Positions 21,567 through 32,189 of a stretch of 64,000 nucleotides of DNA are shown here, piece by piece (position 1 is the first letter of the stretch; every line of letters starts with the position of its first letter). This DNA comes from Tilletiaria anomala UBC 951 (taxonomy: Eukaryota; Basidiomycota; Exobasidiomycetes; Georgefischeriales; Tilletiariaceae). Under the pieces are notes generated by a model that worked only from the letters and a program-made list of their open reading frames with translations, was not told where the DNA came from and made no database searches. The stretch is taken from contig NW_013546979.1 in the NCBI RefSeq assembly GCF_000711695.1, positions 62,001 to 126,000 on the forward strand, written 5' to 3'. The translations under genes were made by a program, and so were the position numbers.

Positions 21567-23194
21567 GGTTGCTAGAAAGTAAAAGGGCTGCTGCGGAGTG
21601 GTCTGCTCTCTGTCGTTCACAGCCTGTTGCTTTCTTGCTCAGAGTGGGAAATACTTCGAAGAGCTTGGAGAGAAGCCGTCCTATTCACGAAAGGTAGGGA
21701 GAGTGCGAAGTATTATTATACATACGACCTGAGCTGCAATAAGAAGAAGTTGATACTGCGTTCCTCTCTCCCGCCCGTATGATGAAATCGAGTCTCGCTG
21801 GTGGAAGCTCGCCGAAGGTCACGACTCGATTTTTGGAGCCTTCCACCAACTTCCATGTTCCGCCCTCGCACATTTCGGCCGAGAGTGTACCCTGACCGAA
21901 TGGCCGATGTGGCTTCGTTCAAACTAGGGTGCTTGACCTTAGAGCCAGCGCAGAAGCGCATCCGCAAGGGCAGGCAGGTTTGCGATGAGCCTTCAATACG
22001 TAGCTGCTGGTGGCCGACAGCGCCACAAAGCGTCACAGCCATCCAACGTGGAAGCAGGTTGCTTGGCTCATCCACCAGTTTTCCTTACCTCACCCCTTCC
22101 CCCACGTTGTGCCATCAGGAGGAGAGGATGAGGAGCCTGGTGGCGAGAGCGGTAAACTGAGTCCTCTGTTTGGTGCTTAATGCGGGCATCGTCCTCGAGA
22201 TTTTGACACATGGCGGGCACCCAACGCGGCAGGCGAAAGGCGCCGAGCCCGACGCGAAGAAATATGTATGGTACGTACTACATAGTAACATGCCAACCGC
22301 CAATAAAAGGCACCGTGGGTTTGAGACAGAGGAGCCGAGGAGCAGGCAGACGATCGGTGGTACATTAATCCATCCAATCTCTCACATTGCGAGAACAACC
22401 AACAGCAAGACCTATGGATGAGTGCGGTAGGCAGCCAGGAGCACAACATCTACGTCCAAATCTCGCGTTGCTCGACGTTTCATTTAATCACCTTTTGCAT
22501 GTGTGGGAGAGCCTGGCACACAGCGTGCGAGGTGAGCAGGTGGCGCTTGGAGCTGGAGTGGGGGGTAGTATGCAAGCTTGCCTGTGACCTTTGAAAGGGT
22601 TAAGAGTTGCTATTGATTTTAAGCATGTCTTGTGTACATATGTATATGAATAGTCTGTGCCAGCCAGCAGTGCGACGAGCAGCCAGCGCGAAAGGGGAAG
22701 AAAGTCGCGGGCACAGACAGAGGAGAGCGAGAGAAGTGTGGTGGTGGATGCGCGCGCGGCAGATGAGCAGAAAGTCAGTCTCACTCCCGCGACCGCACAC
22801 ACCAGCCAACCCCATCCCATCCCCATCCATCCCATCATCCCCCTTGACCCTTGGCTTGCTCCCTCTGCGCTCGTCGACGCTGCATCCATCCACACACCCA
22901 ATCTCTATTCACCAGCCAGCCGTCACGGGCGTGCCATCTTTCGGCGCGTCCTCCCCCATTGCTCCTACAAGCGCCCACCGCGCAGCCCTCCCCTGGAAGA
23001 AAGAGAGTTCCCTCTCTTTCCACAACGTAACAGGGCAATCCCAACGAAGCGCACATCACAGCACAGCAGAACAGCCAGAGGAGAGGCGAACGCACGAGCG
23101 TGTGCAGACCCCGAAGGAAGTGCACACAGAAAGAGGGAGGAGAGGGGTACACAGTCATCTTCATCCACATACAGCTACCCTGTGTGGCAATAGC
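21567..23194. other. shared divergent promoter region of HSP90 and TUP1
   Basis: 1.6 kb between the HSP90 and TUP1 start codons. The HSP90-proximal side holds a candidate TATA and scattered GAA/TTC triplets but no clean heat-shock element that I can call. The TUP1-proximal 570 bases are CA/CC-rich leader in which the TUP1 frame stays open, with an in-frame ATG at 22625. No independent gene is seen. Confidence 0.5.
21711..21720 (-). promoter_or_regulatory. TATA-like element upstream of HSP90
   Basis: On the minus strand this reads TATAATAATA, about 145 bases upstream of the HSP90 start codon. Spacing matches the TATA box of the carboxypeptidase gene. Function is inferred. Confidence 0.35.
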
Positions 23195-26151
23195 ATGTCT
23201 GTGATCTACCAACACCGCTCCCTCGTACCCATCACTGCCTCTTCATCCGCACCAGCAACGGCGGCAGTACCATCTTCCACATCGTCATCACCATCATCAG
23301 CAGCAGCGGCGGCGGCAACACCAGGAGCAGCTCCCAAGCAGGACAGGACCGGCCCCATTTGTTCTTCCTCCTCGTCTAACCCTCACACCATTGCCGGCGG
23401 CGGTCCAGGCAGTGCAACAATAGCGTCGTCAGCAGCGTCAAACTCTGGCTCTGCTGTAGGGAGAGGAGGAATTGGTGTAGGAGCGCTGCATTACAGTGAC
23501 CTCCGACCGGATCGGCGCGGCGGACCACCGCTCCATTCTCTTCCACCTCTACCACCCCCACTTGGCTCGCACTCCTCCCTGCACAGTATGGCTGGTCCCG
23601 GTCCTGGCGGCCCCGGCCAAGGCGCTGCGCCTGGCTCTGGACCTGGCGGTCCCGGACCGGGTCCAGGTGGAGCTGGGTCAGGAGGCCCACCGCCCCCGCC
23701 AAGCCATCCAATGAACCCGGCTGCAACAGCCGCGGCGGCGCACCACCACCAGGCGCAGGCCCAAGCCGCCCAACAGCAACAGCAGCAACATCAACAACAG
23801 CAGCACGCCGGCATGCAACCGCAGCACCCTGCGCACGCTGCAGCTGCAGCTGCAGCGGCGCATCAGGCGCAGGCGCAGGCGGCCGTCGCCGCTTCAAGCG
23901 CCCGCCTGGCAGACCTGCTCGAGTTTGTCAAGCACGAGTTCGACCTGCTCGGTAACGATGCGGCGCAGCTCAAGGGCCAGAGGGACGAATTTGAGCATAT
24001 GAGTGAGGCGCAGCCGCGGCAGGATGCTTGATGGTGACAGCAGAGTTGACATCATCTTCTTTTTGCTGCGCTTGTAGTCTCCAATCAGGTCGGTGAAGTA
24101 CAGCGCATGCAACAGCACATTGTAGAGCTCGAAAAGAGGCACAGCGCCATGGCTGGGCAGTGAGTTAGCTTGTTCGCAGACTTGCCTTTCGACAACTTGC
24201 TGACAAGCGCTCGATACGTCGGCAGGTACGAAGAGGAAATTAAACGGCTGCGGAACATGCTCGATGTACGCGCTTCTTCAGTCGGACCGCCTCCGCACAT
24301 GGGCCCACCCGGCACGGCGCGCATCGATAGTTCGGCGGAGATGCGCGAGCGAGAGCGCGACGGCGGCGCACCGCACCTGCCGCTCTCGTTTGACCGGCGC
24401 GCTGCGGCTTCTGCGGCCGAGGAGGAGCGCATGAATGGTTACGAGCGTGAGCAGGGAGAGCGCGACAGGGATAGGGATGGTAGGCCGTTCGGCGGGCCGG
24501 AAAAGCGCATGCGTATCGAGCGTGAGCGCGACCGCGAGTGGGACCGCGATAGCCTCCGGGACCGGGAAGTGCGGGAGCGGGAGTTGACCAGCGGCAGCAC
24601 AGGCAAGGGCAATGGGCGAAGCGGGGGAGCTGGCAGCCCGATCCCCTCATCGAACCACTCAGCGTCGGGCAAGGATTCGGCGCGCTACGGCGCCGTCTCG
24701 GCCGCTTCGCCGCGCGGCCTGCCGCTTATGCACGGCCGACACGCGTCACCTGGCCGCGAGCGCGGGTCGATGCTGCCCACTGGCGGGGAGCAAGCGGCTG
24801 CAGCTGTTGTGGCGGGTAATGCGTCGCTGGCGAACCTGAGCGATCTGGATCCGGACGAGGTGCCGAAGGATCTTAAGAAGGAAGGCAGCGACTGGCTCGC
24901 CATCTTCAACCCAAAGGTCAAACGCGTGCTTGATGTCAATCTGGTGCACACACTCATGCACGAAAGCGTCGTCTGTTGCGTTCGCTTCTCCCCTGACGGC
25001 AAATATCTAGCTACAGGCTGTAACAAAAGCGCGCAGATCTACGATACCAAGACGGGCGCCAAGAGCTGCGTCCTGTCCGAACAGCCGCCGAACAGCAAGG
25101 GTGACCTATACATCCGCAGCGTCTGCTTCTCGCCCGATGGCAAGTACCTAGCGACCGGCGCCGAGGATCGGCAGATCCGGATATGGAATATCGCGACCAA
25201 GAAGGTCAAGCACCTGCTGCAAGGCCACAAGCAGGAAATATACTCGCTTGATTGGAGCCGCGACGGGCGCATCATCGCGTCCGGCAGTGGCGACAAGACT
25301 GTGCGCATCTGGGACGTTGACAGCGGCGAGCTGATGCACACGCTTTACACCAGCCCCGGCATGGAGCATGGCCCGAGCGAGGCGGGCGTCACGAGCGTCA
25401 GCATTAGCTCCGACAGCCGGCTCGTCGCGGCCGGCGCGCTTGACACGCTCGTGCGCGTCTGGGACGCCAAGACGGGACGCCAGCTGGAGCGGCTCAAGTC
25501 GCACAAGGACAGCATCTATAGCGTCAGCTTTGCGCCTGACGGAAAGAGCCTCGTCTCGGGTAGCCTCGACAAGACGCTCAAGATGTGGGACCTCACGGAC
25601 ACCTACCACGCCCTCAACGAGGGTAGGTACCCGCCTGATACCGGCCGCGACGACGACCGGCTCGGCAACGCCAGCTGCGCCGTCACGTTTTTGGGGCACA
25701 AGGTGTGTCGCTCCCCATGCATGAGGAGCATTGGCTCTCCGAAGCTGCTGGCTGAATTTCCACACTGACTTGACTTTATTCCTCCCCCTCCTCCGCTCCT
25801 GCTCACTCGCTGGCCTGCTTATCCCCTTTCCTGCAGGACTATGTCCTCTCCGTCTCGTGCTCGCCCGACGGCCAGTGGGTCGCGTCTGGAAGCAAAGACC
25901 GCGGCGTGCAGTTTTGGGATCCAAAGACGGCCGAAACGCAGTGCGTCCTCCAGGGGCACAAGAACTCGGTCATTGCCATCAACCTCTCGCCCGCTGGCGG
26001 ACTGCTTGCCACTGGCTCTGGCGATTTCAAGTGAGTGTTTGCGTGCCCGTCAGTGCGACCCGAAGCGCCATTGGCTGATCGTCTCGCTCGTTTGATTTGC
26101 GTGCGCGTGTGCAGCGCAAGGATTTGGAGCTACGAACGCATCGCAAATTAG
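23195..26151 (+). CDS. tup1: Tup1-type WD40 transcriptional corepressor
   Basis: Global corepressor that works with Cyc8/Ssn6. Five exons: 23195-24002, 24078-24159, 24226-25702, 25837-26030 and 26115-26151, giving 865 aa. Residues 1-235 are low complexity (Ser/Ala/Gly/Pro, then Gln/His/Ala tracts). The Tup_N tetramerisation coiled coil follows (about 235-310): ARLADLLEFVKHEFDLLG, LKGQRDEFEHM, then across two joins VELEKRHSAMAGQYEEEIKR. An Arg/Asp/Glu-rich region precedes seven WD40 repeats from about residue 535, beginning VNLVHTLMHESVVCCVRFSP and ending ARIWSYERIAN. The last two introns split the final repeats; the terminal exon is 37 nt. The chosen start MSVIYQHRSLVP is the last Met before the conserved region; an in-frame ATG at 22625 would add 190 residues of leader-like sequence. 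Identity is firm, the N-terminus less so. Confidence 0.92.
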
Positions 26152-26453
26152 CATTTTCTCTAGTTTCCTTCAGCAGCACGCTAATCAGGGGGACGCGCTC
26201 GATGTGAGAAACCAAAAGAAAAAGCAGAAAGCGAGAGCCGTCCCCCCCTTTTGTTTGTATTCATTTGCTCCATCGGCATTTTGGGGTTGGAATTGTGATG
26301 GAGTTCATTGCACATCTCTTGGGTTCAGAGTCTCGGAGGTCGCGGGTATTCAGGTTTGTGAGACAGCGATGTATGTCGTACAAGTTGCCCTACCAACTGT
26401 ATGCTACGTGCGACACGGGCTCATGGAAAGGCACCGCACGCTGGCGTCATTCA
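26152..26453. other. convergent 3' spacer
   Basis: 302 bases between the stop codons of TUP1 (+) and the F-box-like gene (-). No gene is seen. Confidence 0.5.
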
Positions 26454-27776
26454 TCACCCTTCAAAGCCTGGCATGCTGATAAGCAGCGGCTCTGCTTCAA
26501 CCTCCGCGGGCCCTGGGTTGGGCGGCCCGTTTATCATCAAGTCGAAGGCAAGCACGCCAGTAAATGTTTCAAGGGTTGCGCCAACGTAATCACCTCTCTG
26601 GTCTTGCCAAGGCGTTGCAGGATGACCGACCAGAAGGCCACCTGAATACGGGACCTCTTGTGCAGCCTGCTTGAACTCCTCCTCCTCGCCGAACAGAAAC
26701 GCATCTCGCCACAATTGCGCACGTGTAACCCAGTCCTCGTACCGGTTGCCGATCGACTGCGCAGGGTGCAGCGTGTCTGCACTGCCAAACCTTGCCTCGA
26801 GGGTCTGACGCGAGACGAGCGCCCGGAATCTCAGGCGGGGGTCTTCGATCCCGTTTAGCTCGGATATGATTCGACTCAGCATCTTGGTCTCGTCTTGGAT
26901 TATCAGGCGTTTGATGCGAGGGGAAGAGAGCAACATCTGAACGGATGAGCGTGGTAGTAGGCGTACGTTTGGAAGGCCTGCGATCTGCCGTCTCGAGTAG
27001 ACGCGCGTCAGAACAATGTGCGTCAGGCCAGAGAGCTGCACCAATTCAGCGAGCATCGCGCCTGTATAGAAACATAACTGCGAAGCATGGTGATGCGAAT
27101 CTCAGATGGTGCGGGTGACAGACTCAAGGTAAGCTGCACTCACCTCGATTCGCTTCATGGGCAACTGATCGCCATATTTCAAACGCAGCATCTCCTTGCT
27201 GCTTGGGTTTGTGTGGGAGCCTCTGGCTGAAGCATCCTTCATGGCGATGTCCTCCAGCATCTTGTCCTCTTTGTTAATGAGCGCCTTCAGACACCCCTGG
27301 TCCCGGCAACCGTGTAAATGCGCCTCTTCAAGCTGTTTGGTATTGTACAGCCCCCGCTCCCAACCGAAGAAATAGCAATGCGAAAGCTGGAGCCGTCTCA
27401 CGTTCGGTGTCAACTGCAAAAGCGCATCTGCATCCACGGCAGATGCGTGTGTAATCTCACTGTCCGATTCGAACTGATCTTCTCGGCGTCCGAGGGAAAT
27501 GTGGATTAAGCTGAGATCCCTTATGTGCTGCCCTCGCTCGGGTCGAGAGCGCAGCGCACGTCGCACAAGCTGGACCTCGCTTTGCCGCTGCAGCAGAACG
27601 GATCTGTAGACCCTACGCTCGTATTCATTCTGCCAGAAGCGATTGAGACAGCATAGAGCCAGTGTTGCTGTCAGAGACTCGGAGGCAACGAGGTCAAAGA
27701 TGGGCAACAGGAGCTCATGAGGCAATCGCTTGGAAGCCAGTACATTGGCACAAGAGGTAACGTGCGCTCGCTCCAT
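26454..27776 (-). CDS. F-box-like protein, fungal-specific
   Basis: Two minus-strand exons: 27144-27776 and 26454-27077, with a 66-nt intron, giving 418 aa. The N-terminus has an F-box-like stretch: KRLPHELLLPIFDLVASES, then LALCCLNRFWQNEYERRVYRS, matching 'LP.ELl..If..l..' and the 'C.lnr.W......rLYr' continuation frequent in basidiomycete F-box proteins. Downstream leucine-patterned segments (LTPNVRRLQLSHC, LVQLSGLTHIVLTRVYS) suggest a divergent LRR-like solenoid. The C-terminal 100 residues (EDWVTRAQLWRDAFLFGEEE) are unrecognised. It would be expected to act as a ubiquitin-ligase adaptor, but no substrate can be proposed. The junction KRIE/LCFYTGAMLAEL keeps the frame and the ATG at 27776 is the only good start. 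Confidence 0.65.
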
Positions 27777-28164
27777 CTTGGAGAGTTTTCCCCAATGTGC
27801 CCCTAGCAGGCAGCGAAGGTCCTCTTACCGTGTTCCATGGTATCTTTTATGGCAAGGTGCAAGGGGGTTGTCCGAGGTAGCACTAAACAGTCAGCTCCTA
27901 TGCCAATCGCCAACTCAAGGATACCAAAGCATCATCGTGTTGACGCATTACATTCGGTTTGGTGGGAACAGCGCACCATGGGATTAATCTCTCGGTGTTC
28001 ACAGATGTTCCGCCACATCCGAGTCTCCAAACATCCCTCTGCACCATCTCGCACCTTGTCTCAAATTTAGGACGACTGCAATTAACAAGAGCCGGGCAGG
28101 AGGGATTGACTAGAAGCAACATACATGGTGGACCCCTCCGACAAGCGGCTAGCTTGCTGCCAAC
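27777..28164. other. divergent promoter region
   Basis: 388 bases between the F-box-like gene (-) and the WBP11-like gene (+). No gene or repeat is seen. Confidence 0.5.
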
Positions 28165-29594
28165 ATGGCCAAAGGCGGTGACCCGGCAGCCGCAGAGCGT
28201 AAGCGGCTCGAGAAGAAGCAGCAGCAAAAGAACAAGGCGCAGCGAGCCGAGGCGGCAAAGCTAGCGACTGTCAAGAAGGACACACGTTCGCTCGAGAAGG
28301 ATGTCAAGGAACTTGAGGCCAAGGCGCAGAAAGGGCCGCTGAGCAAGGCGGAGAGGGAAGAACTGGATAAGCTGCGCGCTGAGCTCGTCAAGATCAGATC
28401 TGCAAAGGACGCGTACGTCGAGGCGCATACCGAGCACCGCAAGTTCATCTATCCTCATAATCAAGAGGACAAGAAGAAGGAGAATGAGGGCAATGAAAAC
28501 AACTCTGCCGGAAGGATGAAAGCGATAGGAGCACTGCTTGGCAAGAATGGACTGCCAAAACACCCGGAGCGAAGCGTGTACTTTCATCCGCTCTTGAATC
28601 CAACAGGCGCCGCACCGCCTGGGATGCCATACCGTGAAAAGCGTGAGTGTATCGTTAAGGCTTATGAGATGCCCGGGCTGACACGTTGCTTTGCTTGTTC
28701 GCAGTTCCGCACGAATGGCCCGGCGCAAGTGCCGAGAAACTTGATGGCGCGCAGGGTGACGACGGCATCGCCATGCCGTCCAGTCCACGGCCGGCCCAGG
28801 CCGAAGACGAAGGGCACGACTCATCAGACACGGACAGCGGCCTGGAAGATGTGGAAATGCCAGATGGTCCACCGCCTCCGAAACCACCGACAGGTCCACG
28901 GTCGATGCACGTGCAGCAACAAGGGCCGACGTGGCCTCCCGGGGCTCCGTCCAACGGGCCTGGTTTTTACCCGAAACATATACCGCCACCTGGATACGGA
29001 CTGCCAGGCGTGTATCTGGGTCCACCGCCATCGCTGCAAGCCGGGATGATGCCACCCCCTCCTCCGTTTCAGCATCAACAATTTCCTCCCGGCGGGTTTG
29101 GGCGAGGGCGAGAGCGAGGAGGGGCGCAAGCGCAACTACATGGGCGGGGACATGGGCATGGGCCTGGAGATGGCCCTGGAAGAGGTATGGGGCCGGGCCG
29201 GGATCTATCAGGATCGGGTGTTGCTGGCACAAGCGTAAACCCGGAGGCGAGCTCAAGCTTGAGCGCTACGACGATCAGTGCTGCACCGCAGCTTCGCGAC
29301 CTCAAGCGCGAGGTGACAGAGTTCGTGCCGGCTGCGATCCGCAAGAAGCAAGCGACGGATAAGGCGCGTGCCAAGATGGGGCTCCCGCCTGCTCAGGTCT
29401 CTTCTGCGCCAGGGGTTGACGAAGGCCAAGGCCGCAGTAGCAGTAGCAGCAGCGGGGGTTTACTTGAGAAGCTCAAGCCGCAATTGGAAGGCTCAGCGCG
29501 GGGACCGGGGCCATCTGCGGCAGGCGCGAAGGATAGGGGCGCCAGCGCAGATGACTATCAGAAGTTTCTCGACTCGGTTGGGGATCTGCTGTAG
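28165..29594 (+). CDS. WBP11-like proline-rich pre-mRNA splicing protein
   Basis: Two exons: 28165-28642 and 28705-29594, giving 455 aa. The N-terminal 100 residues are a very basic/acidic helical block (ERKRLEKKQQQKNKAQR, then KELEAKAQKGPLSKAEREEL) like the Wbp11 domain. A central acidic patch (DSSDTDSGLEDVEMPDGPP) leads into proline-rich segments with PPPPKPPTGP, PPGYG and MMPPPPPF, which are WW/SH3-type ligands, and an Arg/Gly/His-rich stretch. Near the C-terminus LKREVTEFVPAAIRKKQ matches the conserved 'FVPtalR' motif of WBP11/NpwBP. Human WBP11 is an activator of spliceosome function and a PQBP1 partner. The intron of 62 nt joins REK to LPHEWPG. The assignment rests on domain order and the C-terminal motif; sequence identity elsewhere is low. 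Confidence 0.72.
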
Positions 29595-29839
29595 TATTCC
29601 CCTATGCGCTTCGCACAAAGGATGGAGAGGCTTGAGTTGCCACTCGACGTTGTCCCTCGCTTGAATGTGTTCGATTCGCGCGCCCGGGAGATACATATAC
29701 GCTCATGTGCACAGGCCCAAGCTATGCGCCCGATGGATGCAATGGGGCGGATGGCTGGCTGCGCATGCCTTTGCAATGCTTCCCTGACTGTATGGAGCAG
29801 CCGGCCTAGGTCATGCAGGTCTGCAGGCGGGGAAGAGGA

Positions 29840-29857
29840 AAAAAAGGGGGGGGGGTG
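29840..29857. repeat. A-run followed by G-run
   Basis: Six A then about ten G bases, 250 bases after the WBP11-like stop codon. Simple homopolymer; possibly an assembly-prone site. Confidence 0.6.
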
Positions 29858-29894
29858 ACATACGTAGGCAATTGTCGACTAAAGCATCCACACC

Positions 29895-30560
29895 TAACGC
29901 CCTGAAGACCAACAACGCTTGCGTTTTAACGAAGAACAGTCAGAAGCAATCGGCCAATTGCTGGAGTTGACAGACAACGAGAACCACGCCAATAGGCGCT
30001 TCATCCTTCAAGGACGTGCTGGACGAGGGAAATAAACTTTCCATTTTCGTTCACGATACCCGCTATCTAGGCGGCGATGTCATTATCACCGTCGAAACCG
30101 CCCTTTCCGCTCCGGGTTGCAACCGTGCCTCGATGGTCCACAAGGATATTGCATACCTGTGCCCGATGCTAACGCCGATGACCACACTTGACCGCTCGCC
30201 TGAAGCCAGGCCTAGATGAGGCAGACCTATTGCGTACTTGCAAGGTAAGTAAGTCCCGTGAACACAGACAAAGCATTTTTCTGATCTTTTATTTATGTCG
30301 ACGCAGAATATCATCATTGATGAAGCGACATACTGAACCGTGCGACTTTTGAAGCCGCCGATCTGCTTTTGCGCAGCCTCATGGATCCGAACCAACCGTT
30401 CGGAGGTATGGTAGTTGTTGGCGCTGGTAATCCCAGGCAAGCTGCACTAACAGTCAAAGGTGCGGGAGAGTCTGCTACACTTGAGACTTCATTGTGTCCG
30501 CACCTGCCTATTACGCAACATACTTTTCGCGGGCACGTCGGTTGGACTTTCCAAGGCTCC
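29895..30560 (+). pseudogene. broken Pif1-type helicase relic, possibly from a Helitron
   Basis: Fragments in more than one frame spell out a superfamily-1 helicase of the Pif1 group. A helical lead-in RLRFNEEQSEAIGQLLEL precedes a Walker A-like FILQGRAGRGK. About 250 bases on, RLKPGLDEADLLRTC leads into a Walker B-like NIIIDEAT. Then comes FEAADLLLRSLMDPNQPFGG followed by MVVVGAGNPRQAALTV, the Pif1/Helitron motif 'PFGGk.vv..GDfrQ'. A normal-looking intron (GTAAGT donor, about 30244-30306) separates the second and third blocks. The reading frame is interrupted more than once and there is no start, so it is a relic. In fungi such fragments most often derive from Helitron transposons. No Rep domain or Helitron ends are seen, so a host Pif1 copy is equally possible. 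Confidence 0.5.
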
Positions 30561-32189
30561 GTACGGTACGAGATGCCTGGAGAGAGCGTTGCCCAATTCC
30601 CTCCCACAGTTTTGGTGCCGCGGCAGTGTGCAGACAGCATGAGAGAAAGGCACTGCAATTTCTTGGGCGGCGTCGAGTCCTCGATAGATGAGCCGAGTTG
30701 GCCCCTACCCCGATATATTTAGAACAGAGCTGAATAGATGTCTAGTAGACCAAGCTACTCAAGGAAACAAAAGATGGATTTATTTGTCCAGAACACACAC
30801 TTCCTTGAACACAACTCATCGAGCCGGATGCTGATGAGGCTGTACGCTGCTCGGATTTTCTGACAATTGGGCAGCCACGCGGATCGCAACGGGGAAGCAA
30901 TACCAGTAGGGCAAGCAGACGGTACTTAACATGTTGTGAAGAACTCAACAACAGATGGTACCTTGCAGGGTAGGACAGGGCCATACGATCCATCTAACAC
31001 AAAAGTAGGGTTGTGTTCTTTTCTTTTTTCTTTTTGTTTTCCGTTGTGGCGCAAGTTGTGTTGTGAGGAAGGTGCAGGCACGGCGCCAGCAGATCAGAGC
31101 GCGCAGACTGGGCTGGCTTGAGCCGACTCTGGCTACTGCACCGGGAGGGCAGAGCCGTGTGGTTGCGTCGACCTGCAAGCCTGTGCGTCGCCTGCCAGCA
31201 GCAGCAGCAGCTCAATCCTTGTACGGAAGCCTACCGCAGCCATCCAAGTTCAGCCCAAGTGTCCCAACATGGCCTTCGAGGGAGATGTCTACGGCAGACG
31301 TTGCGTAAATATGCAAGTAGTCCAGACTGGAGAGAGAAGCTAAAGGTCGCTGGCTGGCTGTTGTCTGCCTCTCTACAGCAGTTAGCAGTCTGGCTACCGC
31401 TGAGGGTGCTGTGCGCGGCGTGTGTGCGCGCTTTGCCTTCAGTGAGTATATCTCATGTACTCATATGTATGCATTGCATGCGCAGCGCGCGCGCGCCACA
31501 CCAAAGTATTGCCTTGTTTGTCTCTTCTCCGTCTCCCTCTGTTATGATTGTCGTTCCATCCTCTTCGTCACATGGTCAACGTGTCATACGATCTCATCTT
31601 TTGGCAAGTCGCACGTCGTTGCTTGTTGCGCAGGTCGTGTACGTCAATCAGGCTACTGTTGTCAAACAGAAGGCTGCCCCCCTTCCCATCTACCCACCCC
31701 GTTCCTCGTCGACTGCAGAGCAGTTTTACCACCCACAACCACTGTGCTCATCGTCGAAAAGCAGCCAGGCCAGGTAGCCCAGAGCAGCCTCCGAACCCGA
31801 AACCGACGCCTTGCCTCGCTTCTCCTACGTCCCGCCTCCTATTCACAATCACTCGGTAAGGAAGCATATCGGAAAGGCTGATTGCGTCCAGTGGACCTCA
31901 GTGCTTCCTCCGCTGTCTTTCGTCCTCGTCTGTTTGCGCAAGCTCCGACTTTGACTTGCGTCGACACAAAGCAGCTTGGCGCCCATCGTCCCCATCTTCT
32001 GAGACGGCGCACTCTCTGGCTCGCTCATCCGCTCACTCGGCCTTGATCTGATCGGTGAGCTCGGGCCAGCGGACGAAAGGCTAAGCGACCCTCTCAAAGG
32101 ATCGGACCCAGCTCTTCGGTATATCAGGGACGATCGACTCGCAGTTACGTAGCATCAATCAAGTGCCTAGATACAGCAAGTATCCCACC
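30561..32189. other. upstream region of VTS1, no gene seen
   Basis: 1.6 kb. Open frames at 31118-31777 and 31411-31881 overlap each other in different frames and look like leader or random sequence. It contains a short CAG run near 31195 and a GC-alternating stretch near 31480. The last part is the VTS1 promoter and 5' leader. Confidence 0.45.

Noticed and set aside
28261-29256. 331-codon minus-strand frame opposite the WBP11-like gene
   Set aside because: Overlaps both exons and the intron of a better supported gene; sequence is low-complexity complement.
31118-31881. Two overlapping frames upstream of VTS1
   Set aside because: Different frames with mixed composition, no domain, and no start context; more like promoter and leader.
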